A DNA stretch of 64,000 nucleotides from WHSW01 sp963729075 (GTDB lineage Bacteria; Actinomycetota; Thermoleophilia; Solirubrobacterales; 70-9): NCBI GenBank assembly GCA_963729075.1, contig CAVSMU010000007.1:232845-296844 (forward strand), read 5' to 3'. This document shows, in pieces, positions 16,737 through 25,275 of this stretch (position 1 is its first letter; each line of letters begins with the position of its first letter). Both the position numbers and the translations under genes were made by a program. Under the pieces are notes generated by a model. That model was not told where the DNA came from. It saw nothing but the letters and a program-made list of their open reading frames with translations, and did no database searches.

Positions 16737-17195
16737 CTAGAGCTCCCAGCCGAAGCAGGCCGACCGATAGCTCGGGCGCTCGCGCTCGTAGAAGCGGTGG
16801 GCGTCTGCGCGCGCCTCGGCCGAGTCGAGCTCCAGGTGGGTGGCGCCGCGCTCGCGGCCCCACGCCTTGGCCGCGTCGAGCAGCGCCTTGCCGACCCCCT
16901 CTGAGCGGCGCTCGGGGTCGACCGCCAGGTCCTCGACCCAGGCGCGGTAGCCGAAGCGGACCGAGTGCAGGTCCTGGTATCCGGTGCAGAAGCCGACCAG
17001 GGCGCCGTCGTCCTCGGCCACGAGCACGCACGCGTCGTGCGAATCGATCGCCTGGCGAAGCGCCACGGCCGCCCGGCGCTCGTCCCAGGCCGCGGGTCGC
17101 GAGCCCGGGGGCGCGAACAGCCACTCATACAGCGGGACGATCGCCTCCTCCTCCCCCGCTCGCGCCGCTCTGACCTCGAAGGCCACGTGGCGCAC
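16737..17195 (-). CDS. GNAT family N-acetyltransferase
   Basis: This 152-aa acetyltransferase has all GNAT elements: FEVRAARAGEEEAIVPLYEWLF, CVLVAEDDGALVGFCTGYQD, VEDLAVDPERRSEGVGKALLDAAKAWGRERG (motif A with RSEGVG as the pyrophosphate loop) and a C-terminal LELDSAEARADAHRFYERE typical of amino-acid or aminoglycoside acetylases. The start is GTG 17195 (VRHVAFEV); GTG 17186 is possible. It is divergent from the malyl-CoA lyase gene. The acceptor is unknown. Confidence 0.85.
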   Translation of the reverse strand: MRHVAFEVRAARAGEEEAIVPLYEWLFAPPGSRPAAWDERRAAVALRQAIDSHDACVLVAEDDGALVGFCTGYQDLHSVRFGYRAWVEDLAVDPERRSEGVGKALLDAAKAWGRERGATHLELDSAEARADAHRFYERERPSYRSACFGWEL

Positions 17196-17234
17196 GCTAG
17201 CGTTCCCGGCGCCAAACGACGACCAGGAGACCCC

Positions 17235-18284
17235 GTGCGCAACCCACGTGACTTCGCCAAGCCGCTCGCGATCGGAGCCCCCGATCCCGTGCTCGAGGTG
17301 CCGGTCAAGCCCTCGCGGATGATCCATTTCCTCGACGCCTCGAACGAGAAGATGGTCGCCAAGGTCCCCGACATGGTCGAGCAGACCGACGTCCTGCTGG
17401 GCAATCTCGAGGACGCCATCCCCGCCGACCGCAAGGAGGCCGCGCGCGAGGGCCTGGTCCGCGTCGCGAAGGAGACCGATTTCGGCCAGACCGCGCTGTG
17501 GACGCGGATCAACTCGCTCGAGAGCCCGTGGGTCCTCGACGACCTGACCACGCTGGTGGCCGAGATCGGGGACAAGCTCGAGGTGGTCATGGTGCCGAAG
17601 GTCGAGGGCGCCTGGGACATCCACTACGTCGACCGGCTGCTCGCCCAGCTCGAGGCCAAGGCCGGCCTGGATCGCCCCCTGCTCGTTCACGCGATCCTCG
17701 AGACCTCGCTCGGGGTCGTCAACCTCGAGGAGATCGCGACCGCGTCTCCGCGGATGCAGGGGATGAGCTTCGGCCCGGCCGACCTCGCGGCCTCGCGCCG
17801 CATGAAGACGACCAGGGTCGGGGGCGGGCACCCCGGCTACCGGGTGATCGAGGATCCCGACCCCGACGATCCCGAGGCCCCGCGCGTGACCGCGCAGCAG
17901 GATCCCTGGCACTACTCGATCGCGCGCATGGTCGACGCCTGCACGTCGGCCGGGATCCTGCCCTACTACGGCCCCTACGGGGACATCAAGGACGTCGAGG
18001 GGTGCGAGACCCAGTTCCGGGCCGCGTTCCTGCTCGGCTGCGTCGGCGCCTGGTCGCTTCACCCGGTCCAGATCGAGATCGCAAAGCGGGTCTTCAGCCC
18101 CGACCCGGACGAGGTGCGCTTCGCGAAGAAGGTGATCGAGGCGATCCCCGACGGCCGCGGCGTGCACATGATCGACGGCAAGATGCAGGACGACGCGACC
18201 TGGAAGCAGTGCAAGGTGATGGTCGAGCTCGCCGAGATGCTGGCGCGCAAGGATCCGGAGCTCGCGACCGCGTACGACCTCTAG
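17235..18284 (+). CDS. mcl1: HpcH/HpaI-family lyase: malyl-CoA/beta-methylmalyl-CoA lyase
   Basis: This 349-aa TIM-barrel lyase is of the citrate-lyase-beta type. In the EMC pathway it cleaves beta-methylmalyl-CoA to glyoxylate and propionyl-CoA and can condense glyoxylate with acetyl-CoA. It shows the CoA/phosphate Arg (PSRMIHFLDASNEKM), the Mg site residues LLGNLEDAI (Glu-Asp) and HAILETSLGVVNLEEIA, MSFGPADLAASRR, and the C-terminal lid GAWSLHPVQIEIAKRVFSPDPDEV. GTG 17235 has AGGAGA 4 nt upstream. It is predicted to work with the ecm, maoC and mcd products encoded upstream. Confidence 0.88.
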   Translation: MRNPRDFAKPLAIGAPDPVLEVPVKPSRMIHFLDASNEKMVAKVPDMVEQTDVLLGNLEDAIPADRKEAAREGLVRVAKETDFGQTALWTRINSLESPWVLDDLTTLVAEIGDKLEVVMVPKVEGAWDIHYVDRLLAQLEAKAGLDRPLLVHAILETSLGVVNLEEIATASPRMQGMSFGPADLAASRRMKTTRVGGGHPGYRVIEDPDPDDPEAPRVTAQQDPWHYSIARMVDACTSAGILPYYGPYGDIKDVEGCETQFRAAFLLGCVGAWSLHPVQIEIAKRVFSPDPDEVRFAKKVIEAIPDGRGVHMIDGKMQDDATWKQCKVMVELAEMLARKDPELATAYDL

Positions 18285-18320
18285 CGCGCCGGTGCGACGC
18301 CGCCGGAGCGGACCCGCCGC

Positions 18321-20147
18321 CTACGCGTCCAGCCGCCGCTTCAGCGCCTCGAGCTGCTCGCCGATCTCGGCGGGGAGACGGTCGCCGAACTGCGCCAAGA
18401 ACTCCTCGACCTGCGGCAGCTGCTCGCGGACACCGTCGGCGTCGACCCTAAGCAGCTCGCGCATCTGCTCGTCGGAGACGTCGAGCCCGTCGAGCGTGAT
18501 CTCGCCCTCCGCCGGCACCAGGCCGATCGGCGTCTCGACCGTCTCGCCCTCGCCGTCGCAGCGGCGGCAGATCCACTCGAGCACCCGGCTGTTCTCGCCG
18601 AACCCGGGCCAGATGAACTTGCCCCGTTCGTCCTTGCGAAACCAGTTGACGAGGAAGACCTTGGGGAGCTTGTCCGGGTGGGCCTTCCCGACCTCCAGCC
18701 AGTGGGCGAAGTAGTCGCCCATGTTGTAGCCGCAGAACGGCAGCATCGCCATCGGGTCGAAGCGCAGCTTGCCGACCTCGCCCGCGGCCGCCGCCGTCGT
18801 CGCGACCGACATCGTCGCGCCGAGGAACACTCCGTGTTCCCAGTCGAACGCCTCGCTGACCAGCGGCACCACCGTCGCCCGCCGGCCGCCGAACAGGAAG
18901 GCGTCGATCGGCACGCCGGCCGGGTCCTCCCACTCGGGCGCGATCGACGGGCATTGCGCCGCCGGCGTCGTGAAGCGCGCGTTGGGATGGGCGGCCGGCT
19001 CCTGGGAGTCGGGGGTCCAGTCGTTGCCGTGCCAGTCGATCGCGTGCGCCGGCGGCTCGCCGGTCATCCCCTCCCACCAGATGTCGCCGTCGTCGGTGAG
19101 GGCGCAGTTGGTGAAGATCGTGTTGCGCTCGATCGTCTCCATCGCGTTCGGGTTCGTCTTGTGGCTGGTGTTCGGAGCGACCCCGAAGAAGCCGGCCTCC
19201 GGGTTGACCGCGTACAGGCGACCGTCCTCGCCGAACTTCATCCAGGCGATGTCGTCGCCCACCGTCTCCGCGGTCCAGCCCTCGAGCGTCGGGATCAGCA
19301 TTGCCAGGTTGGTCTTGCCCGAGGCCGAGGGGAAGGCGCCGGCTACGTACTTGACAAGCCCTTCCGGCGACGTCAGCTTCAGGATCAGCATGTGCTCGGC
19401 CATCCAGCCCTCGTCGTGGGCCATCGCCGAGGCGATTCGCAGCGCGAAGCACTTCTTGCCGAGCAGCGCGTTGCCGCCGTAGCCCGAGCCGTAGGACCAG
19501 ATCTCACGGGTCTCGGGGAAGTGAACGATGTACTTGTTGTCCGCGTCACACGGCCACGGGACGTCCTCCGCGCCGTCCGCGAGCGGCATCCCGACGCTGT
19601 GTAGGCAGGGCACGAAGTCGCCGTCGGAACCGAGCACCTCGAGCGCGCGGTCCCCCATCCGGGTCATGATCCGCATCGAGGTCGCGACGTAGGGCGAGTC
19701 GGTGAGCTGAACGCCGATATGGGCGATCGGCGACCCCAGCGGGCCCATCGAAAACGGGACCACGTACATCACGCGCCCCTGCATCGAGCCGCGGAACAGG
19801 CCCTCGAGCTCGCCGCGCATCTCCTTGGGCTCGCGCCAGTTGTTGGTCGGCCCCGCGTCCTCCTCGCGCTCCGAGCAGATGAAGGTCCGGTCCTCGACCC
19901 GGGCGACGTCGCCGGCATCGGACCGCGCCAGATAGGAGTTCGGCCGCTTGGCGTCCGAGAGCTTCTCGAACGTCCCCTTCTCGACCATCTCCTGACAGAG
20001 ACGGTCGTACTCCTCCGCCGAGCCGTCGCACCAGTGGATCGAGTCCGGCTGAGTCAGCTCGGCGACCCGCTCCACCCATGCGCTCAACTTCGCGTTCTTG
20101 GTCGGGGCCTGGGTCGCGGCCGTGGTCTCGCTCAAGTTGTGGATCAA
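18321..20147 (-). CDS. pckG: Phosphoenolpyruvate carboxykinase (GTP)
   Basis: This 608-aa enzyme makes PEP from oxaloacetate with GTP, the first gluconeogenic step. It has the GTP-type signatures SYGSGYGGNALLGKKCFALRIAS, the P-loop AGAFPSASGKTNLAML, FFGVAPNTS, and GVPIDAFLFGGRR with nucleotide-binding residues. Full length is typical of the family. The 5' end is awkward: TTG 20147 abuts GAGAGGAG with no spacer, and the next TTG (20132) is 12 nt from it, so the exact start is uncertain by 1-5 codons. A role downstream of EMC-derived C4 acids fits the context. Confidence 0.93.
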   Translation of the reverse strand: MIHNLSETTAATQAPTKNAKLSAWVERVAELTQPDSIHWCDGSAEEYDRLCQEMVEKGTFEKLSDAKRPNSYLARSDAGDVARVEDRTFICSEREEDAGPTNNWREPKEMRGELEGLFRGSMQGRVMYVVPFSMGPLGSPIAHIGVQLTDSPYVATSMRIMTRMGDRALEVLGSDGDFVPCLHSVGMPLADGAEDVPWPCDADNKYIVHFPETREIWSYGSGYGGNALLGKKCFALRIASAMAHDEGWMAEHMLILKLTSPEGLVKYVAGAFPSASGKTNLAMLIPTLEGWTAETVGDDIAWMKFGEDGRLYAVNPEAGFFGVAPNTSHKTNPNAMETIERNTIFTNCALTDDGDIWWEGMTGEPPAHAIDWHGNDWTPDSQEPAAHPNARFTTPAAQCPSIAPEWEDPAGVPIDAFLFGGRRATVVPLVSEAFDWEHGVFLGATMSVATTAAAAGEVGKLRFDPMAMLPFCGYNMGDYFAHWLEVGKAHPDKLPKVFLVNWFRKDERGKFIWPGFGENSRVLEWICRRCDGEGETVETPIGLVPAEGEITLDGLDVSDEQMRELLRVDADGVREQLPQVEEFLAQFGDRLPAEIGEQLEALKRRLDA

Positions 20148-20329
20148 CTCCTCTCTCGCGGCGCTCGAGGCGCGTTTGGTGGGGCCACTCGTCCCGGAAG
20201 TGGGGCGCCATTGTGGCGCACGAGGCGGCGAAGTGGCGCCCGCCTGGCGCCGCCGGCGTTTGCGGCCCGGGCGAGCGGGGAACCCGGCTGGTCACCGAAA
20301 TGGACTGGTTCTGGCTCATCCTCTACCTG

Positions 20330-21304
20330 CTATCTGGCGTGCGACCGGCGGCCGGCGGTACCGCGCGCTTCGGTGAGCTGGCGCAGGATTGCGACGACTG
20401 CCTCCGGCTCATGTACGACCTGGCGCCAGGTGAACCTCAGCACGCGCCAGCCGGCGGCTACGAGCGCCGCATCGCGCCGGCGGTCCTCCTCGAATGCGCG
20501 CCGGTCGCCGTGTGTCTCCCACCCGTCTGCCTCGACGGCCAATCGCAGCGAGGGCCAGCTGAAATCGACCTCGCAGCCGTCTCCGGCAACTGCGATCCAA
20601 GCGTTGACGTCCGGCCGCGGCATCCCCGCGGCACCGAAGAGCGCTAGCGCCCGGCGCTCGAGCTCGCCCCTGGTCCATTCCCACTCGACTCGGTAGGCAC
20701 GCAGCGCCCGCCGCAGTGCGGGACTCCCCGGCGTCCGGGGCCTGCGACCGAGCAGCTCGGCGATCGCGGAGAGGTCGAGCCGCCCGCGTCGCTCGGCCCT
20801 GGCCAGCGCCCCCGGAAGCGTCGCCGGGGCCGTGGCGGCGAGGCCGAGCAGCGTTAGCGGAACGCTCGCGCAGGGAATTGCGTCGACGACCTCCCGATCA
20901 GTCTGGGCCAGGCTTCCAAACACCCGACACGCCATGCCCCGCCGTGGGCTGAGCTTGCGGCTGGAGGTGATCTCGGCTGCGCCGGAGCGGTCGATCAGTT
21001 TCCGCAGATGGGCAGCCGAACGATGCGAGAGGACAACGCCCTCGCCGCCGGCGAGCGTCGCCGCCAGCCAATGGCCCCGGAGGGAGACGGAGGGATGGCC
21101 GGCGGCATAGACGCCTCGGTGGAGCCGGTGCAATCGCCCGCTCTGCACACGGCGAGAGACCGCACGCGGCGAGAACCCGATCGTCACCAGCTGTTCGAGC
21201 GAGACCACCCCGTGCTGGCGCGCCGCGAGATCGGCGAGCCCCCGTTCTCGACGAACGGCGACTTTGCCACCACATGCGTCCGAAAGGCGTCGTGCGTCGG
21301 CCAT
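20330..21304 (-). CDS. AbiEi-type winged helix plus DUF559 endonuclease-fold protein
   Basis: This is a 324-aa two-domain protein. The N-terminal part (RGLADLAARQHGVVSLEQLVTIGFSPRAVSRRVQSGRLHRLHRGVYAAG) is the winged helix seen in AbiEi-like antitoxins. The C-terminal part (CEVDFSWPSLRLAVEADGWETHG, then RDAALVAAGWRVLRFTWRQVV) is the DUF559/Vsr-like PD-(D/E)xK fold. Such proteins are abundant in Actinobacteria; a toxin partner is not seen here. ATG 21304 is used, but GTG codons a little downstream are equally possible because conservation begins at RERGLADLA. Confidence 0.8.
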   Translation of the reverse strand: MADARRLSDACGGKVAVRRERGLADLAARQHGVVSLEQLVTIGFSPRAVSRRVQSGRLHRLHRGVYAAGHPSVSLRGHWLAATLAGGEGVVLSHRSAAHLRKLIDRSGAAEITSSRKLSPRRGMACRVFGSLAQTDREVVDAIPCASVPLTLLGLAATAPATLPGALARAERRGRLDLSAIAELLGRRPRTPGSPALRRALRAYRVEWEWTRGELERRALALFGAAGMPRPDVNAWIAVAGDGCEVDFSWPSLRLAVEADGWETHGDRRAFEEDRRRDAALVAAGWRVLRFTWRQVVHEPEAVVAILRQLTEARGTAGRRSHAR

Positions 21305-21356
21305 GCCGGCAGCGTCGGGCCGGTCGGCGCACCGGTGGCGCGTGGATCGTGCCGGA

Positions 21357-22712
21357 TCAGTCGAGCGATGCGAGCACGGCGCGCGCCGCGTCCTCGCCCG
21401 AGCCGACGGCGCCGTCCATGTAGCCGTTCCAGACGAGCGCGGTCTCGGCACCCGCCCAGTGGATCGGGCCGATCGGTGCTCGCAGCGCCGCGCCGTGGTC
21501 CGTCCACGCGCCGGGCGGCATGAAGCCGCCGTAGCAGCCTCGCGACCACTCGTCGGCCGCCCACGCCCGGTCCACGTAGCCGATCGGCTCCGCCGCGTCG
21601 GGCCCGAAGAGCCGCCGGAAGCAGACGGCGACCGCGGCGCGGCGCTCGGCGACCGGCAGGTCGGCGTGCGCGCGGGCCGCGGCGCCCTCGAGGAACCCGA
21701 GCAGCACTCCCGGGGATCCGTCGGGCGGCGAGTTGTCGAACGCGACCGAGACCGGGCCGGTGGCGCTGATCACCGTGCCCGAGAGGCCGTGATCGCGCCA
21801 GAACGGGCGCTCGTAGATCGCCATGCACTTGACCACGCTCCCCTGGGCCATCCGCTGGCTGAGCCCGTCGCGGATCGCCGGCAGCGGCGGGTCGTAGGCG
21901 ATCCGAGCCGCGAGCGTCGGGGGCACCGCGACGATCGCGCGGCGGGCCCCGACCGTGTGGCGGTCCGAGGTGACCGTGACCCCGTCGCCGTGTGCGAGCC
22001 CGCGCACCGGGGTCGACAGCTCGACGACGCCCTCGCCCAGCTGCTCGGCCATCCGCAGCGCGATCAGCTGGGTGCCGCCGACGACGCGGTCCTGCTGGGC
22101 GCCACCCTCGGTGTCCGTGAGCCGCTCGAGGGAGCCCGCCGAGCGGATGTAGAAGAGGACGTGGAGCAGCGACAGGTCGCGCGGCTCGCACGCCCAGACG
22201 CCGATGATCGCGAGGCGCAGGATGTCGCGGGCGACCTCGGTCCGGACGTTGCGCCGCATCCACGACGCGAACGTCTCGGAGTCCCAGCGCTCCGCCTTCG
22301 GCGCCGTCCAGGGGGCGTCGAGGGGAACGGCTGACGCCATCCGGTTGAGCCGCCACATCGCCACTCCCACCTCCGCCAGCCCGACGGGGTTCGCGCGGGG
22401 GATCGTGCCCGAGTAGCGGGCCAGCTCGCCGCCGCGCTCGAAGAGGTTGGCGCCGCCCGTGTAGGTGGGGAAGGTCTCGAGCCCCAGATCGTCGATCAGC
22501 CGCAGCACCCGGTCCTGGGTGGGGCCCACCCACTGGGCCCCGATCTCGACCACCTTGCCGTCGCCGATCGGCTCGTTGAGCGTCCGCCCGCCGACCCGGT
22601 CGCGCGCCTCGAGCACGATTACCTCGCGATCGGCCCCTGCGAGGGCCCGCGCCGCCGCGAGCCCCGCAAGCCCGGCCCCGACCACCACCACGTCGACGTC
22701 CCGGCGCTCCAT
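21357..22712 (-). CDS. Flavin-dependent amine oxidase (MAO-like)
   Basis: This 451-aa FAD enzyme has the dinucleotide motif VVVVGAGLAGLAAARAL at its N-terminus, the second FAD motif EARDRVGGRT and the amine-oxidase C-terminal signature PIHWAGAETALVWNGYMDGAVGSGEDAA. The middle contains IGAQWVGPTQDRVLRLIDDLGL, typical of monoamine oxidase-type proteins. It oxidises an amine to imine with peroxide release; the substrate is unknown. ATG 22712. Confidence 0.88.
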   Translation of the reverse strand: MERRDVDVVVVGAGLAGLAAARALAGADREVIVLEARDRVGGRTLNEPIGDGKVVEIGAQWVGPTQDRVLRLIDDLGLETFPTYTGGANLFERGGELARYSGTIPRANPVGLAEVGVAMWRLNRMASAVPLDAPWTAPKAERWDSETFASWMRRNVRTEVARDILRLAIIGVWACEPRDLSLLHVLFYIRSAGSLERLTDTEGGAQQDRVVGGTQLIALRMAEQLGEGVVELSTPVRGLAHGDGVTVTSDRHTVGARRAIVAVPPTLAARIAYDPPLPAIRDGLSQRMAQGSVVKCMAIYERPFWRDHGLSGTVISATGPVSVAFDNSPPDGSPGVLLGFLEGAAARAHADLPVAERRAAVAVCFRRLFGPDAAEPIGYVDRAWAADEWSRGCYGGFMPPGAWTDHGAALRAPIGPIHWAGAETALVWNGYMDGAVGSGEDAARAVLASLD

Positions 22713-22768
22713 CGTGCGCCGAGCCTATCCCTCGATCAACTAGTCTCCCGCGCCGCCGAACCACCTGC

Positions 22769-22783
22769 GGCGGCTTCGCCGCC
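22769..22783. repeat. Short GC-rich hairpin upstream of sucC
   Basis: GGCGGC-TTC-GCCGCC forms a compact perfect 6-bp hairpin about 40 nt before the sucC start. It could be a terminator remnant for upstream transcription or a leader structure. Confidence 0.4.
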
Positions 22784-22798
22784 TGACATGCTCGTTTC

Positions 22799-22812
22799 GG
22801 TGCTAAAGCACC
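22799..22812. promoter_or_regulatory. Perfect palindrome just upstream of the sucC start
   Basis: GGTGCT-AA-AGCACC ends 12 nt before the ATG, where a ribosome-binding site would be expected; none is present. It may be an operator over a leaderless start, or an mRNA hairpin. Confidence 0.4.
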
Positions 22813-22824
22813 TCATCACAAACG

Positions 22825-24042
22825 ATGCGCTTCTACGAATACGAGTCACGCCGGATCGTCGAGCGGGCCGGGGTCCCGGTCACCGAGTACGGCTTCTGCA
22901 CCACGGCAACCGAGGCCCGAGAGGCCGCCCAGCGGATCGGTGGCCCGACGGTGATCAAGTCGCAGGTCCTGACCGGTGGGCGGATGAAGGCCGGCGGGGT
23001 CAAGTTCGCCGACACGCCGGAGGAGTCCGAGGCGCACGCGGCCGAGATCCTGGGGCTCGAGATCAACGGCCACATGCCGGTAGGCGTCCTTGTCGATCCG
23101 AAGGCCGACGTCGAGCAGGAGTACTACGCCGCGGTGCTCTGGGACGGGCGCGCCAAGCGGCCGATGATGCTGTTCAGCGACATGGGCGGGATCGACATCG
23201 AGCAGGTCGCCGAGCAGCACCCCGACCACGTCGGCCGCCAGCACCTCTCGAACCTCCACCCCGTCTCCGACTTCGAGGCCAAGCAGGCGGTCGCCCGCTG
23301 CGGGATGACCGGTCGCGAGCTGGGCCGCGCGACCGCGGTGCTCGCGAAGCTCGCGCGGCTTCAGCGCGAGTACGACATGACCCTGGCCGAGATCAACCCG
23401 CTCGCCCGGCTCGCCGACGGCTCGTTCGTCGCCCTCGACGCCCACATGGAGATGGAGGACGAGGCGATCGGGCGCCACAAGGCGATGCTCGCCGAGATCG
23501 GCGTCGACCTCGAGGAGCCGCGCGAGCTCTACGAGCCGAGCGCGTTCGAGCGCAACGTGAAGGCGATCGACGCGGCTGACCACCGCGGCGTGATCCAGGG
23601 CAAGGATCACGGCTTCGAGGGCGACCTCGGCCTGGTGATCGGCGCGGGTGGCGGCTCGCTGACGCTCACGGACGCGGTGCGCAGCCAGGGCGGCAGGCCC
23701 GCCAACTACGCCGAGATCGGCGGCAATCCCTCGGTCGCCAAGGCCAAGGGGCTGGCGATGGAGGTGCTGAAGAAGGACGGGGTCGAGAAGATCGCGGTGA
23801 TGATGTCGATCGTCTCCAACACCCGGGTCGACATCGTCGCCCGCGGAGTGATCAAGGCCTGCCTCGAGCTCGGCAAGGACCCGGCCGAGACGATCGCGAT
23901 CTTCCGCATCCCGGGTGCCTGGGAGGAGGAGGGCTACAAGATCCTGGACAGGTACGGGGTCGAGTACGCGGACCGCGGGACCTCGATGTGGGACGCGGCC
24001 GGGACCGCCGTTGAGAAAATTCAAGGAGGTGCGGGGCCGTGA
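22825..24042 (+). CDS. sucC: SucC-like acyl-CoA ligase beta subunit
   Basis: This 405-aa protein has the ATP-grasp start FYEYESRRIVERAGVPVTEYG, IKSQVLTGGRMKAGGVKFA (grip loop), the Mg-binding EINPLARLADG and a CoA-ligase-type C-terminal domain (YAEIGGNPSVAKAKGLAMEVLKKDGVEKIAV). It is divergent from textbook SucC: the canonical DVGGGA loop is AEIGGNPS, closer to citrate- or malate-activating relatives. ATP-dependent succinyl-CoA synthetase is the default; malyl-CoA or citryl-CoA synthesis are alternatives. It is coupled to sucD by a GTGA overlap. Confidence 0.85.
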   Translation: MRFYEYESRRIVERAGVPVTEYGFCTTATEAREAAQRIGGPTVIKSQVLTGGRMKAGGVKFADTPEESEAHAAEILGLEINGHMPVGVLVDPKADVEQEYYAAVLWDGRAKRPMMLFSDMGGIDIEQVAEQHPDHVGRQHLSNLHPVSDFEAKQAVARCGMTGRELGRATAVLAKLARLQREYDMTLAEINPLARLADGSFVALDAHMEMEDEAIGRHKAMLAEIGVDLEEPRELYEPSAFERNVKAIDAADHRGVIQGKDHGFEGDLGLVIGAGGGSLTLTDAVRSQGGRPANYAEIGGNPSVAKAKGLAMEVLKKDGVEKIAVMMSIVSNTRVDIVARGVIKACLELGKDPAETIAIFRIPGAWEEEGYKILDRYGVEYADRGTSMWDAAGTAVEKIQGGAGP

Positions 24043-24950
24043 GCGTGTTGCTCCACGAGGACTTCACCTTCATGGTCCAGGGGATCACCGGGCGCGAGGC
24101 GGTCAACCTGACGCGCGAGTGCCTCGACTACGGCTCGCGGGTCGTGGGCGGGGTCACGCCCGGGCGGAAGGGCCGCGAGGTGCACGGCGTGCCCGTGTTC
24201 GACACGGTCGAGCAGGCGGTCGAGCACCACGGCTCCCCGCCGAACGGCGCCGTCGCCACGGTCCCCCCCGCGTTCACGAAGGACGCCGTGTTCGAGGCGA
24301 TCGAGAACGGCATCAAGCTGATCGTCGTCGTCACCGAGCGGATCCCGCGCCGCGACGTCGCCGAGATGGTCGAGCTGGCGAATGAGCGCGGCGCGAGGAT
24401 CATCGGCCCCAACTGCCTCGGCGTGATCGCACCCGGGGTCGCGAAGATGGGCGGCATCGGCGGGCCGGCGAAGGATGCGCGCAAGGCGTACGAGCCCGGC
24501 CGCGTGGGAGTGATGTCGCGCTCGGGCGGGATGACGACCGAGATCTCCTCCTCGCTCACCGCCGCCGGCCTCGGCGTCTCGACCGCGGTCTCGATCGGCG
24601 GCGACGCGATCATCGGCTCCACCTACGCCGAGCTGATGCCGCTCTTCGAGGCCGACGAGCAGACCGAGGCGATCGTGATCTACACCGAGCCCGGAGGGCG
24701 CATGGAGGCGGAGCTGGTCGACTGGCGCGAGGCCAACGACTCGCGACTTCCGATCGTCGCGTTCATGGCGGGCAGGTTCATGGACGACGAGGAGATGCAG
24801 GGGATGAGCTTCGGCCATGCAGGCACCATCGTCGAGGGCAAGGAGGACTCCGCGACCGAGAAGATCGCGAGGCTCGAAGCCGCGGGGATCCCGGTGGTCG
24901 AGCGCATCCACGAGATCCCCGACGTGGTCCAGCAGAGGATCAATGCCTGA
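24039..24950 (+). CDS. sucD: SucD-like acyl-CoA ligase alpha subunit
   Basis: This 303-aa protein carries the CoA-binding Rossmann fold (TFMVQGITGREAVNLTRECLDYGSRVVGGVTPGRKG) and the phospho-His loop MSFGHAGTIV, with the active His at residue 260. RIIGPNCLGVIAPG and SRSGGMTTEI are family landmarks. The start is GTG at 24039, overlapping the sucC TGA by 4 nt. It forms the heterodimer with the upstream gene product. It is followed by a hairpin and a ferredoxin-like gene. Confidence 0.88.
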   Translation: MSVLLHEDFTFMVQGITGREAVNLTRECLDYGSRVVGGVTPGRKGREVHGVPVFDTVEQAVEHHGSPPNGAVATVPPAFTKDAVFEAIENGIKLIVVVTERIPRRDVAEMVELANERGARIIGPNCLGVIAPGVAKMGGIGGPAKDARKAYEPGRVGVMSRSGGMTTEISSSLTAAGLGVSTAVSIGGDAIIGSTYAELMPLFEADEQTEAIVIYTEPGGRMEAELVDWREANDSRLPIVAFMAGRFMDDEEMQGMSFGHAGTIVEGKEDSATEKIARLEAAGIPVVERIHEIPDVVQQRINA

Positions 24951-24982
24951 CATCTCCTCCGCTTCGCGTCCGGGGATGTCAG
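24947..24982 (+). repeat. Hairpin between sucD and the ferredoxin-like gene
   Basis: CTGACATCTCC (24947-24957, including the sucD stop) pairs with GGGGATGTCAG (24972-24982), an 11-bp stem with one G-U pair and a 14-nt loop. It sits inside the operon 9 nt before the next ATG, so attenuation, RNA processing or control of ferredoxin translation is plausible. Confidence 0.55.
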
Positions 24983-24991
24983 GGTTCGCCG

Positions 24992-25234
24992 ATGACTGAT
25001 GGCACGTTCATCGATGTCGAGCTCGCCCCGGAGGCTGCCGACGATCCCGAGCTCGCCCGCAAGCTCGAGGAGGTCTGCCCGGTCGACATCTTCAAGGCGA
25101 CCGACGCGGGCACCGAGGTCGTACGCGAGAACCTGGACGAATGCGTGCTCTGCGAGCTCTGCCTCGAGGCCGCGCCCCCCGGGACCGTGGTCGTCAAGAA
25201 GCTCTACGACGGCACCGAGTTGCGGCGCGGCTGA
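24992..25234 (+). CDS. Ferredoxin-like 4Fe-4S protein (FixX-type arrangement)
   Basis: This 80-aa acidic protein has exactly four cysteines: C29 in VCPVDIF and C51, C54, C57 in CVLCELC. This split layout (CP first, then CxxCxxC) is that of FixX/ETF-QO-like ferredoxin domains and would bind one [4Fe-4S] cluster; the usual fourth CysPro after CxxCxxC is replaced by AAPPG. It likely passes electrons to or from a flavoprotein. Its place 41 nt after sucCD is unusual because succinyl-CoA synthetase itself needs no electron carrier. ATG 24992. Confidence 0.75.
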   Translation: MTDGTFIDVELAPEAADDPELARKLEEVCPVDIFKATDAGTEVVRENLDECVLCELCLEAAPPGTVVVKKLYDGTELRRG

Positions 25235-25262
25235 CGCCGCGGTGCCGCTCCCCGCTCATCGC

Positions 25263-25268
25263 TACCCT
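25263..25268 (+). promoter_or_regulatory. -10 box TACCCT before the 25276 gene
   Basis: TACCCT ends 7 nt before the ATG, with no clear ribosome-binding site, suggesting a transcription start at or near the start codon. Confidence 0.55.
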
Positions 25269-25275
25269 GGGGTCC

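Noticed and set aside
14728..17124. 798-residue minus-strand open frame opposite lemA/DUF2207
   Set aside because: Compositional shadow; the opposite strand carries two clearly conserved membrane proteins.
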